A stretch of 64,000 nucleotides of DNA from Sweltsa coloradensis (taxonomy: Eukaryota; Arthropoda; Insecta; Plecoptera; Chloroperlidae). Position 1 is the stretch's first letter, and each line of letters starts with the position of its first letter. The position numbers and the translations under genes were made by a program. The stretch is from NCBI GenBank assembly GCA_024449915.1, contig JAMZAV010001040.1, positions 124,001-188,000 on the forward strand, read 5' to 3'. The notes beneath the pieces are model-generated. The model was not told the origin of the DNA. It ran no database searches and worked only from the letters and a program-made list of their open reading frames with translations. This document shows, piece by piece, positions 38,705-49,049 of this stretch.

Positions 38705-39640
38705 CTAACATATTCTTAAACATCCATAATAGAATAGTATTGCCGTTAGCAAACAAACGCGCGCAAGACGTACAGCCGGGAAGCGATGAGGCTGCTACGC
38801 TGCCATGCTGGCCGAGGAAAGAGTTCTTTGGTTAACCTCTAACCCCAGTACACTCGACGCCAATACAACTTGCGTTATTGCTAAGCGTTCAGCCCGAGGA
38901 AACTGAATGAGATGTTTGCTTCGTGTTCCAACTCACGACGACGATATAACATAGCAGCTTATTCAACAGAATCCTTGTCACTTCTCACCATTACACCATA
39001 CACTACACCAGAGACATTGCCGTTGAGGCTGCAGTACTACTGAAGACTTAAAGTGTGTCGTATTGGAATACGCAAGATGAATAGAATATAACTGAGGAAG
39101 AGGAAGTCTTGGTCTGTTAGCGAATGGATAAGTCACCCTCTTACACAGTCACACAATAACTGCTTTGATTGAGCAAAATGTTGAAGAAATAGCTGAGAAT
39201 TTGGAGAAGTCATTGAAGTAATAGAAGAATTGAAATGATCTTTGTTAGCTGTGGTTGCTTTCATAATTTATGTGGGTATTTAATTGAACAACGGGTCACA
39301 AATGAAAGGGATTCGAGCATATAGTGTCGACAACCTAGCGTCGGTTTGACTTTTGAGTAGGTTCAACATCAGAACTTCAAAACTCAACTCAGTGTTGAAG
39401 TATTTTGCTGTCTCTCTGTGTACGAGAAATTAAACTTGACAGTAGGCAATGTACAAGAAGAGCACATAAGTGAACATCAACATTATAAAAGCAGATGTAC
39501 AATTTACTTAAAATGTTTGGAAATCCATTGATTTCTTTTCAATGTCGAGTTTGCTTCAATTTTAATTGGTGGTAAATTCCTATCTTAGAGCAAATTAATC
39601 ATCAAAAATTGATCATCGAGTGAACACCATTAAAGTATCA
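38705..39640. other. Downstream flank of the TRPC gene, no gene seen
   Basis: AT-rich DNA without splice-flanked open blocks. It does not contain a continuation of the channel's long C-terminal region. Confidence 0.35.
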
Positions 39641-39642
39641 TT

Positions 39643-39648
39643 TTTAAT
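39643..39648 (-). terminator. Possible poly(A) signal of the TRPC gene (ATTAAA variant)
   Basis: The minus strand carries ATTAAA about 100 bases past the channel's stop codon. There is no canonical AATAAA in the first 200 bases. No A-run follows on the minus strand, so there is no sign of a retroposed poly(A) tail. The hexamer is common in AT-rich DNA, so this is only a candidate. Confidence 0.25.
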
Positions 39649-39749
39649 AGTTAGTTTTCATAAACATTAAAAAAACAAGTACGACAAATATAAAACCACA
39701 CCACATTGAAGCCTTAACAACTGGCCATCTAGCGCGTCATGCGAGATGT

Positions 39750-42001
39750 TCATTTTGAATTGAAGTACCTCTGTGCCAGCTTTGCGTTGAGAACAATAAA
39801 GTCCTTTTCCCTTTCCTTTTCACCTTTAGTTACTTCAAAGAAACAGCAGTGACTGAAGGAAAACCTCGCCTTCTTGTCTGGTTTGGGTTTGAACATACAC
39901 ACACACCACTCGACCGCGCTGATGACGCCGGCGTAGGTCGGCAGGAGGTTGAAGGGAGGCGGCAGCGTCGTCTGAGACATGTACCCGATGATACACCTCG
40001 GTCCGACCGAAAGTCCACTCGATGTCGACGTTGTCCGTGACCTTCTGAAACGTGTTGGACATGGTCGCGATCAACATGTTGAGAATCACGACCACAGTCA
40101 TCAGCTCGAAGAGTGCGAACGCGATGTATCCGACTGTCTCCGTGAACTTGTGATGGTTTGTGGCCGCCATTGGATCGTTCGCTATGGGTAGATTCTCGAT
40201 GATGACGTCGGCGCTCTCTATAGGGGACATACAGAAGAGCGCCCAGAACAGAGTCTTCAGGGTAGACTCGAAGCTCACGAAGGAGGCAGCCTGGAGGGTC
40301 TTGATCCCGTTCGCTTTGTCCACTTGAACCATCCCGTCATAGTACTGATAGAACCGAGACAGCCCCGCTGTGAACGCAATGAGAATCAAGAAGAAGATCA
40401 CTACGAACTTTGCAATGTCTTTTATCATCTTTCCCAAGGGACACCTGAAGAGGTCCAAGATGAAAGTTCAGTTGACAGAGAAGGAGAAGCCTCCCAAAGG
40501 CTAGGATGGTAGCCACCGCGAAGAACCCTTCGGCAATCAACGTCGGGTCGAGGTGATGCCAGTACTTGCGTTCAAGGTCACGCTGGTCATTCTTCTTGAC
40601 GTCGATCAGCGCAGCGAACCAGAAGTAGAAGGTAAAGAGGAACAGAGTCTGGGTGACCACGTCGTACCAGTTGTAGAGAACATGGAAGAACCTTTTGGGT
40701 CCTTGTATCATGCATTGTCGAATCAAGCCCCAGACATAGGCAATCACGTATATGATAAGGATGGGTTCGAGTCCTGAAGCGGGAGGCCCTCTCAACTGAT
40801 GAGTCTTGTCCATGTTGGACTCTAGGAAGACCAAGATCAGGAAGATGAGTCGACTGGCCACGCTGCTCAGCATCTTGTTGCAAGGTTGCTTCCATCGCTT
40901 CACCTTCGTGTGGTGTGGCATGAAGACGCACATGACTGCGATGAACGGCAGCGTGAACATGCGCAGAAACACCGATAACATTCTCCTGCCGTCGGATTGT
41001 TTGCGCCACTCGTACCAGTCCCCCCTCCACGCAGACTCGAGCACCTGCTGCGTATTGGGATGCGCGACGAACTCCTTCTGGGTGTAATCCATGGCAAGGA
41101 GAAGACGTGGGAACTCAAGTTCCCCGGGGTAAATACAACCCGCTTTCTGACTGAGCACTAGCGCAACCTCCTGACTGCTACGACAACGGCCGATCAGTTC
41201 CACGGCGAAGGTGCGAACATCCTTGGCGAGGCTGAGGTAGGCGGCGCGGAACTCGGACTCCGTGTGCGCCCAGACTTGAAGCTCGATGCAAAGCTCGAAT
41301 GCAGTAAGGATCGGATCATCAGAAGTGTGGCATATGTAAGCGGGGTTCACGATGGCTCGGAACACGTTGATTCGAGAAGTCGACACGGAGAGGCCGTCGT
41401 AGTACTTGGCCCCCTCTTGGCAATCTTCACAGTTGCAAGTGGCAGGGTGAGGCTTCTGGATGCGATGTCCCCGATCCATCAGCATGCCTATGATCTCGTA
41501 GTGGCCGCACTGAGCAGCTAGCATCAGAAGGGTGAGGTCTGCGGGGAAGTCGGAGCTCTGGAAGCATCCGACGTACTCGAGGGAGGGAGAGGTGGCTGCC
41601 AACCTGTCCAGGAGCATGCGCAGGATGTTTGGCTGGTTGTCACGCACGGCGTGCAGTGCACAGTCCCCAATACCCATGTTCGGCTGATCCAGAAGGAAAG
41701 CAACCATATCCTCGTTGTGGTTCTGAATCGCTAGCTGGAGAGCGGTCACTCCCTGAAAGTCGGTGCAGTTTATGTTGAATCCACGGTGTTCACGAAGGAA
41801 CTCCCTTGCTTGTTGAACATCACCGGAAGAAACCAACCCGAAGAATTCTCTCTCAAGGACGGCCAAGTTGGGCAGAATGACACTCGGTCGTTTCCACAGA
41901 TCTCCGCGGCTCGCCTCCACGTCCAACTCCGGCACAATGGACTGGTACTCGTCGCTGCTCGACCGACCGTAGCCGTAGCCGAACGCAGCCTCTCCTGACA
42001 T
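39750..42001 (-). CDS. TRPC-type transient receptor potential cation channel, intronless, two frameshifts
   Basis: This encodes a non-selective cation channel subunit of the plasma membrane. The frame opens at ATG 42001; earlier in-frame codons give no upstream ATG. Reading across two single-base breaks gives about 749 residues ending at TGA 39750. Seen in order: ankyrin-like repeats (about 43-190), the TRPC-specific TRP_2 region (about 195-285), the pre-S1 motif FVAHPNTQQVLESAW (311-325), six hydrophobic segments (S1 about 380-394, S2 411-430, S3 447-466, S4 487-510, S5 525-549, S6 624-648), a pore segment LFWALFCM (584-591), the TRP box EWTFGRT (661-667) and the downstream motif LPPPFNLLP (679-687). 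These identify the TRPC class, which includes insect trp, trpl and Trpgamma; I cannot choose a member. Breaks lie near 40429-40438 and 39990-39996, each equal to one extra base. The C-terminus is short for the family. No intron is seen in 2.25 kb, which is unusual. It could be a working intron-poor paralog with assembly errors, or a young pseudogene. Confidence 0.88.
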
Positions 42002-45000
42002 GACGGAAACTATGAACAAGTATGATAAGGCTAAATATAAACTTACCTTACAAAACTCAATAACAAAAAGCTTAGGAGCTCAAAAATGTGACAGTTGTTT
42101 TCAAGGATGTCAATAAACATTCAATTGTTCTTTGTTGATTCGATTATATATCGACTGGTCTAAAATTGGTTTGTTTTTCATTTACACGAAGGGTGCTGGG
42201 TGCAGACCCCAGTTACACCCACATAATTTAAATCGTGCACTTCCTCACGGCAACGCTTCAACGCACAGAGAAGTTATCAAGAAGATCGTTCGAACCTCGA
42301 AGACAGAAAATTATAATTTTTTCCACATCCTCAGTTTCTCTCTTGATCGGAACGTCTTTTTTACCCCCTCGATCTCCTTGGAGCGCGTCTCATTATTTGG
42401 ACCCAGACACCGCGCTCAAAACTAATCCACTTTTTATGATGATCTGGAGCAATTACATCTTTGCCCGAGCCACCTTGCCTTGGCGCCAGGGCTGTCCATA
42501 GTAGTCGCAAAAACTAGTATTTATTATTGATGTTTGGGAGAAATCGCGTTGTTCATTAATAGTGTTAGTATTTACGATACTAATACTATACTACTAATAT
42601 TTACAAGCTTGCAAATAATCGATGACATTTTTCTAGAAAAAAAATTGTAACTTTTTAAAAATAGTTTCTAGATAAACAAAATTTGAAATGCATTTATTTT
42701 TTTTATTTTTTTTTATCTTTTACTTTTTGAGGAAAAAGTACCTAGCATTTAGAAATATAAATTATAAATAGAAATTCGCAAAATGATTGTCAGCAATTAG
42801 AAAAAAGTACCAACACTGGGCCTAAAATATATTGTACGGGCACAGGTCACGTTTTGTTATTACTAATGTATAGGAAGATTCGTGAGAATGTGTAGTAACT
42901 AATAGTAAGAGTAGGCTACCATTCCCTCTTCCAAAACCCCGAGTTATCCGTCCCAATCACACTCACTTGCAGATTAGTGAAGAGTTCGTCGTTTCACAAT
43001 AAAGCAACTCGTACGCATCGTATTCCTGGCAATGAGAGGTTACAGATCCAGAGTGATTACACTCTGGATGGCTCACTCGTGACGACCACGAGAGAGGTGG
43101 GTTATTGTGTCGTGGCCTATGAGGTGAGGTGGAGTTGATGGCAGACCCATGTCAGACCAGAGCTAAACCGTTTTCTGATGAGAATGAACATTCGGCACTT
43201 ATAACAAATAACCAAACCAATACTGCAGCACAAAGATTTTGATGTTTTAAACTAAGTTGTGCATGGTTGACACGTAACAATTTAATAGCGAAATTCAAAA
43301 CAGTCAAATCAAAATCATTAAGTTTTTCTGATATTTTAATCTTTTTCAATTTTAGATAATCACAGCTATTGAAAGGTTCGGACATCTGTGATGTCGGTCG
43401 GTTGTGCTGACAGGAATAATTCAAATGTTTGATCGGCGTCCTGTTGAGATATGCGCAATTCACGATAGATTGATTGGATATTGCGTAACGTCTCATATTA
43501 ATGTACTTTGGCTATTCGAGACGATGAGTGGTGATAGAAGAGGATGATGTATTATTTTTATTTATTGTGGTTTACCATATCCTGAACGGGTATGGATGAT
43601 GTATGAACAGAAGGGAGGAGGGGAAACCCGGTACCGGCACGTAGCCTACTACTTTCGAAAAGTACCAAGGGGACTAACGGCTTAACGTTTCATCCGAAAG
43701 GACGGTGTAACCTTGACAGTCATATAGGTTCCTCCACTAACCATGTGCAATTCATGGAGGAACCCAAAGTTACACATCAATTGGCTGCTGGCTCTGTCTA
43801 CGCAAGAAAGCCACATGATTGCCCACCCTCACGTTCCACATAGAACGTGAGCCCCTTGGTTTGGTTAAAACTTACAAGAACAAAGCCAGTAAATGATGCG
43901 ATGTTGTAAGCTTATACTAATATTTCCCTAGCATTCCCGCTGAGTGCGGTTAAAGGTGGGTCGAGTTCGAAGCAGGGCCGTTTATAAAACCACTTTCTTT
44001 CCTCATTGACTTCACAAGTAATTACTAATAAACGAATGCAACACTGTGGTTAGGAAGCGGTGAACGCCAGAAAAAGGTTATGAGCTGGAGACCGATCAGG
44101 TAAAACTGCAGAGTCAAATAGAGCAAGCAGCACCCTCAATGTAACACACACCACTTTAGAGTGTAGAGCGTCTGTACATCATCTTCCTCAATTTCAGAAA
44201 CTAGCTCGGGAGAGAACTGTCTTTACAAATGAATTTTTCAGGAGCATTTTCTGAGGTAATATTAGCATGTTTGACATTAAAATGTATACAGCTGTCAAAC
44301 AGACGTAAGGCAAGTGAGGCAAATAAAAAAAGTTTTATTAAAAGGTCAAAGAAAAGAAAAGGATGCATTTTTACTTATATGATTTTGTATTTTGTAAAAA
44401 AAAAATTAGAAAATCGTAAACATTTAATAAATTTTGTCTGACTTATCAAATAGCGTATAAAAATCTACATCAACAGAAGAGTGTATACATATCCCTGCTT
44501 GTCAGCCTCACATGTTTATATCATTCGTATGCAAACTGGATGTAAGGCCCAGGGCATTCTAACGAACAAATGCGAAATACTTGCTCACTCTTGTAAGATC
44601 CATGCGACTGTCCTAGAGTCACACAACCTATACAGAGAGCTATCGAGTGGGGTCACTAACTTCTTAACCGAATAATGTCACCTGCACGACAATATGCTCA
44701 ACGTCGTGATTGCAAACCCTAGGCCTGCCTACATGTCCAGGATATCATTGCGAGGCCGAGTACAACAATGGAGAATAAACCATGTTGCAGAAGAAAATAG
44801 AGCATGTAATACATAAACTACATCAAAAACATTGTTACGTTATGCATTATCATCCAAGTTACTTTCTTCAACTTTGGGTATACAAGATTCAATTAGCATA
44901 ATTCTAGCTAACAAACAAAGGACAATATTTTATACAAACAAACTTAATGCCCTGTTGAGTGTCCATGCGGCGACTGTAAAGATGGATTCCATTGAGAAGT

Positions 45001-45200
45001 CGTCTGTCGTCTATGTTTGTTCATATGAAATGTAGTCGCGACTCGCGAGAGGAAGGGATTCATACTCCTCATCTCCATAATGTTGAAATCCAACACTTTG
45101 ACTTCGACTCGAGCTCCCCCCACAAGGAACCATGTCCAATATGGTGAGGTTGAAAGGGGTTTTTGTTTGTGAATCGGATGGAGGTCTCATTTGAATGCAG
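42002..45200. other. Upstream flank of the TRPC gene
   Basis: On the minus strand, AAGGTAAGTTT near 42041 is a consensus donor, but the nearest acceptor (GTTCATAG at about 42009) would leave a 37-base intron, too short for animals. The segment 43620-43870, with GGTACCGGCACGTAGCC and the hairpin CTCACGTTC/GAACGTGAG, looks like an unclassified repeat. No other gene is seen. Confidence 0.3.
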
Positions 45201-45207
45201 AGCTCAC

Positions 45208-45270
45208 CGCGGAGATGACACCATTGTACGTGAGGCGACGTAATGGCCGATAACAGAAGAACGACGACAT
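45208..45270 (-). CDS. Putative first coding exon, or remnant of a TRPC-like tail
   Basis: On the minus strand, ATG at 45270 opens 21 codons ending at GCG|GTGAGC, an acceptable donor. It sits just downstream of a very CpG-rich stretch (CGCGCGCGC near 45280), as first exons of constitutive genes often do. The end of the peptide, TYNGVISA, resembles TYAGVISA at residues 688-695 of the TRPC gene 3 kb away, and the DNA is also alike over about 25 bases. No TRP box is found upstream, so a decayed paralog is only a possibility. It cannot be spliced in frame to the TRPC exon with the acceptor visible there. Confidence 0.28.
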
Positions 45271-45387
45271 CACGCGTCTAGAGCGCGCGCGGGCTGTCTC
45301 CGACGTGGAATACTGCCTGAACTCAGTAAACACTAACATTTAATTTTGTCTGGTTGTTTATTTACAAATTATAATACTTAATTTCAA

Positions 45388-45648
45388 GGAGTCGCTATTA
45401 CTTTGTGCATTCAATTCCCCATTACCGTGGGCTATTACTTTTACTGTGCAATTATTATTTGTTTTAGTGAGGCTATTACTATGTGCATACATTATTTATT
45501 TTTGTTAGGTTATTACTCTGCGGAGGAAACGATTTATTCTTGTTGGGTTATAAATTTGTTCACACATTTATTATAACCGCTGGGGCTATTACTTTAGGCA
45601 TTAATATTTTTCTTATGTGAGGGTGAGACTATAATGTTTATTATTAAT
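45388..45648. repeat. Diverged tandem array, about 38-bp unit
   Basis: GCTATTACT or a close form (GTTATTACT, GTTATAAAT) recurs about every 37-41 bases six to seven times, each followed by TTTGTGCAT-like and TTATTTTTGTTAG-like words. The units are old and diverged. No coding content. Confidence 0.65.
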
Positions 45649-45654
45649 GATTAA

Positions 45655-46650
45655 ACAAAGCGTAATTTATTTAGGCAGTGGAATCTTGCAAAAAGATTTA
45701 TTGTAGATGCTAAGAATAGACGTGAAGTCACAGTTTGCTTACAGGTGAGTGGTTGAGTGTGGAGATGATGGTACTACAGCGTACAGAGAACGGTTGTCAG
45801 ACGGCACGATTGCACGACACACTTGGCTGACTGTTCTAGAACAGCCCTAGGTCGATTATGACGGATCATCGGAAGGTCGCCGTTCCGAGCCAATAACTCC
45901 CGGGAGTTTTTATAGAGAGTAATTACAGAGTGTACGGCTTCTCTTCTTCTTATTGGAAGTGATGAACTGCACCGATAAACCTACATGAGATGCAGTTTCT
46001 TACCATCTTATGCAAAGTGCTTATTAACCTAAATCAGTCGCAAATTGAACCACATAGAGTCAAAAGAAGCTTGAGTTCGAATCCTACATAAAACGAGGAT
46101 TTTGTATGAATATTATTTGTGATACATTTTGAAATTTGATTGTGTATTTGTTATTATTTTGTTGAAATAAATTCTTATATATTTCATGTGTTTCATGTAC
46201 ATCATTAACCACAAAATCAATAGGTCTTGTTCTATCTACTATACCCTGCCCTTGATTTACATCTGGTCGAGGGTATACATGTCAACGGACTGAAATAGCT
46301 TCATAATTACTTTGATCACCATCTGCCGTGCTGTTAGTGTATACCAAGTATTGCTAGCAATAAAACAGCATCTCTTCAGCAACAACACGTGTTAACTCAA
46401 GCCTGGCCAAGCAGTCACACTCGTACAATACAGATAGGCTCCCTGAGGCAGCAGCGCATGTTCCTTCTCCCAGATGTCAAATACAATCACTGTCGAACAC
46501 AGCTCCTTGTAGTATTGCTTGCTTTGTGTTTCAGTACAGACAGCGTGGCGTGTACCGTGCCATACTTGACAAGTTACAACAAGTAGAGATCAGTAGATCA
46601 TGCGTCGTGTAAGTTGGTGCATACTTCGTTCTATTGATCGGTTCACTTCT
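45655..46650. other. No gene seen
   Basis: Unassigned DNA. GAGTTCGAATCCTAC at 46074 is a lone B-box-like fragment. A tRNA-Ala-end-like motif follows at 46652-46668. Confidence 0.3.
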
Positions 46651-46729
46651 GACCCGGCACCTCCACCAAACATACAAAACAGCTCTCAAAGGGTATTGCT
46701 GTAACAATAATAATTTTTGTGAGAAGTCT

Positions 46730-47432
46730 GTCCCGGGTGCAATTAAATCCCTTGCATTCGCATTAAGGCTATTCGACCGCGTTTTTCTATTTTCCAAAAT
46801 ATGCTACTAAGTCAAAACATAGTTAATGGTTTTCAAACCTGGCTATTTTAGAAAATCAAAATATTTTTTTCAAATTTTTCTGATCCGGTACACGACCAAT
46901 ATAGCCACCTCAAAATAATTTCCAACTTCAATTCGCCAAGGCACACCATTCAACGTAGGGTGTTGTGTTTCTGTGACATTAATTTTCAACTGTTTTTCTA
47001 TGGACTGACTGAGAGAAAACAGATTGATTTTAACAATTGTCTTTCATGCGAAATTTTTCGTTTGGCGGTATTTTTTACCGATTTGTACCGCCAAACAAAA
47101 AAATTCCAGTCCATAGAAAAAACAGTTGAAAATTAATGTCACAAAAACACAACACCCTACGTTGAATGGTCGCGTGTGCCTTGGCGAATTGAAGCTGGAA
47201 ATTATTTTGAAATGGTTATATTGGCCGTGTACCGGATCAGAAAAATTAAAAAAAAAAATTTTTCTAAAATAGCCATGTTTCAAAGCCATTCACTATATTT
47301 TGACTAAGTAGCATATTTTGGAAAATAGAAAAACGCGGTGGAATAGCCTTAATGATTGAGGAAAACCTCGGAAAAACCTTCCGTCAGGATTTCCGGTTTC
47401 GACGGGATTTGAAACCGGAACCTCCCCTTTGC
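46730..47432 (-). mobile_element. tRNA-derived SINE, copy E, split by a MITE
   Basis: The 3' part (CCCTTGCATTCGCATTAA on plus, to 46766) and the 5' part (from 47349: TGATTGAGGAAAACCTCGG, GTCAGGATTTCCGG, GGGATTTGAAACCGG) are in the same order as in copies C and D. A 582-bp MITE separates them at a TTAA, which is part of the SINE's own CATTAACGACTGAGG region. Confidence 0.75.
46767..47348. mobile_element. Foldback MITE, TTAA target duplication, inside SINE E
   Basis: The ends are GGCTATTCGACCGCG and CGCGGTGGAATAGCC. The two arms match for over 200 bases each (for example GTTTTTCTATTTTCC against GGAAAATAGAAAAAC), leaving a short core near 47010-47100. TTAA lies at 46763-46766 and 47349-47352. 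It has no coding frame. TTAA targeting suggests piggyBac-type mobilisation. Confidence 0.88.
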
Positions 47433-47434
47433 TG

Positions 47435-49015
47435 TAATAGGAAGACACGTTGGATGAAGAAGATGACCACAGCACCTCGTCTTATGATGGAGTATAGAAG
47501 AAAAATAAGAAACTTGAGACGGAAGGGAGACATCGAGATGAAGAAGGTGGTGGATGAACGTGAGCCAACCCCCGCGCGTCAGACTGGTGGGGGTAGTCGA
47601 TGGGGAGTAATGGGGTGAAGTTGTGACAACTTGTAACAAGAGAACTGCCACCTCGATTTCGAATTTGTTGTTGTATTTGTTGTATCCTAACGTATTTGCC
47701 TCCCCACTAAACTCGACAGCGGAGGAGTAAAAGCAATTCACTATTAACCTTATTTGCACTAAAATACAACTTTTTACACTTTCAAAGCCTTCTGCCAATG
47801 TTCGTGTAACATAAACACAACTGCAATACAGCACAGATATATGTAATAACTATTTATATTGGTATGATACAAATCATACAAATTCGAAGTAGCAGTTCTC
47901 TTGTCACAAGTTCACTGTCAGCAAAGGGGAAACTTCTTTATCGGCTCTGCTGTCAGTGACATCTTTAGTAAATAGACCCCTGGTCTCGCACATCCCTTCC
48001 AGCTTCGTCTAGATGGCAGTGTCTTACTTGTAACGACCCTTATACCACCTACAACATCTACCATGGATTTACAACGCCAGTTACTATTCTAACTACCTCT
48101 ACGTCTTCACTCACTGCTATATTTTCACCCAACGAACAACTTTACTTGCCAAACGCCTTATATGTTTTAAGTGATTTAACTTATAACGCTTTTGTAAGCA
48201 TTTGGTCGAAATAATTTATAACTAGCTATAGTTTAGCCACAGTGCATAATTACGCATCCTTATAACTGTACCTACTTATACAAAGTGAAGTCCCCGAGAT
48301 GATAGTTCTTCCCAGACCTCCATGCAGATTGTAATCGCTGGCATGCACTCTTCCTCGTGTATAGTCGTCATCATTATAACCTGGACGTTGTGAGTATAAT
48401 ATGTAGATGCATGCGTTCTCGTAATTAGCCGCACATCACCGCCGCAGTTACAGCTCCGCCTATGTCAATATTGTTTTACACAGTGAACGCGAGCGAGTCG
48501 CCATCACTTGTTGCAGTAGCCGCATCTTATGCATATGCGAGGCCTTATTACAGCACTTTACGAGCGCGATATCATCGCCGCGTGCGACTTATACATACAA
48601 GGTTTCGTGGATGTAGCTTGAAAATAAACAGCATTCTTTACCGTCTATTTCATAGTCTATACACACATACACTGTATACACATCCACGATGCAAATCCAT
48701 TAGCTGGATCATTACGAAATTACGAATAATTGTATTTAAAAATAACAAATCCAATCATAAACTCGATACCAATTTACAAAAGTGTAATCCTATAAATTCA
48801 AGATTACGGTCGAGGTTTGTTCTATAGCATGCATACATTAATTTCCTTTTTTCTTGCAAAGCTTCTCAATTAGTCCTTTCCTTAATCCCAACCTATAGGA
48901 GTACTTTCTTAGGGAGCAATGTTTTTAAATGTGGTCCTGTATTAGCTTCAACTCGCACGGTCTCAACCAAACTAACTGAAACCAGACTTCTACTAATCTA
49001 AAAATAGTTTAAACT
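47435..49015. other. No gene identified
   Basis: A 161-codon minus-strand frame (47349-47834) starts inside the SINE and has no domain; I treat it as chance. The rest is unassigned. Confidence 0.3.
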
Positions 49016-49018
49016 TAC

Positions 49019-49048
49019 CAAAGGTTTCCTTTTCTGTCCATAGTTGAC
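49019..49048 (-). CDS. Putative 30-nt microexon
   Basis: The minus strand shows a T-rich tract ending TTGTTGTTGCAG, then 30 bases, then G|GTAAGTTT, a strong donor. Both splice sites are close to consensus and the length is a multiple of three. All three frames are open; the possibilities are VNYGQKRKPL, STMDRKGNL and QLWTEKETF. The frame cannot be fixed without its neighbours. Phase would allow joining to the putative first exon near 61069 in the STMDRKGNL frame, but exons in between may be missing. If real, it supports a long-intron gene on this strand spanning the TRPC locus. Confidence 0.4.
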
Positions 49049-49049
49049 C

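Noticed and set aside
39834..39839. A donor at TTTGAA|GTAACT ending the TRPC exon near 39834.
   Set aside because: The frame continues past it and reaches KLAQRYF, which resembles the conserved segment TRPC proteins carry after the TRP region, so reading on to the stop at 39750 seemed better.
42009..42046. A 37-base intron just upstream of the TRPC start, between AAGGTAAGT and GTTCATAG.
   Set aside because: It is below the usual minimum for animal introns and is not needed to explain the coding frame.
47349..47834. A 161-codon minus-strand open frame.
   Set aside because: It begins inside SINE sequence and contains no recognisable motif.
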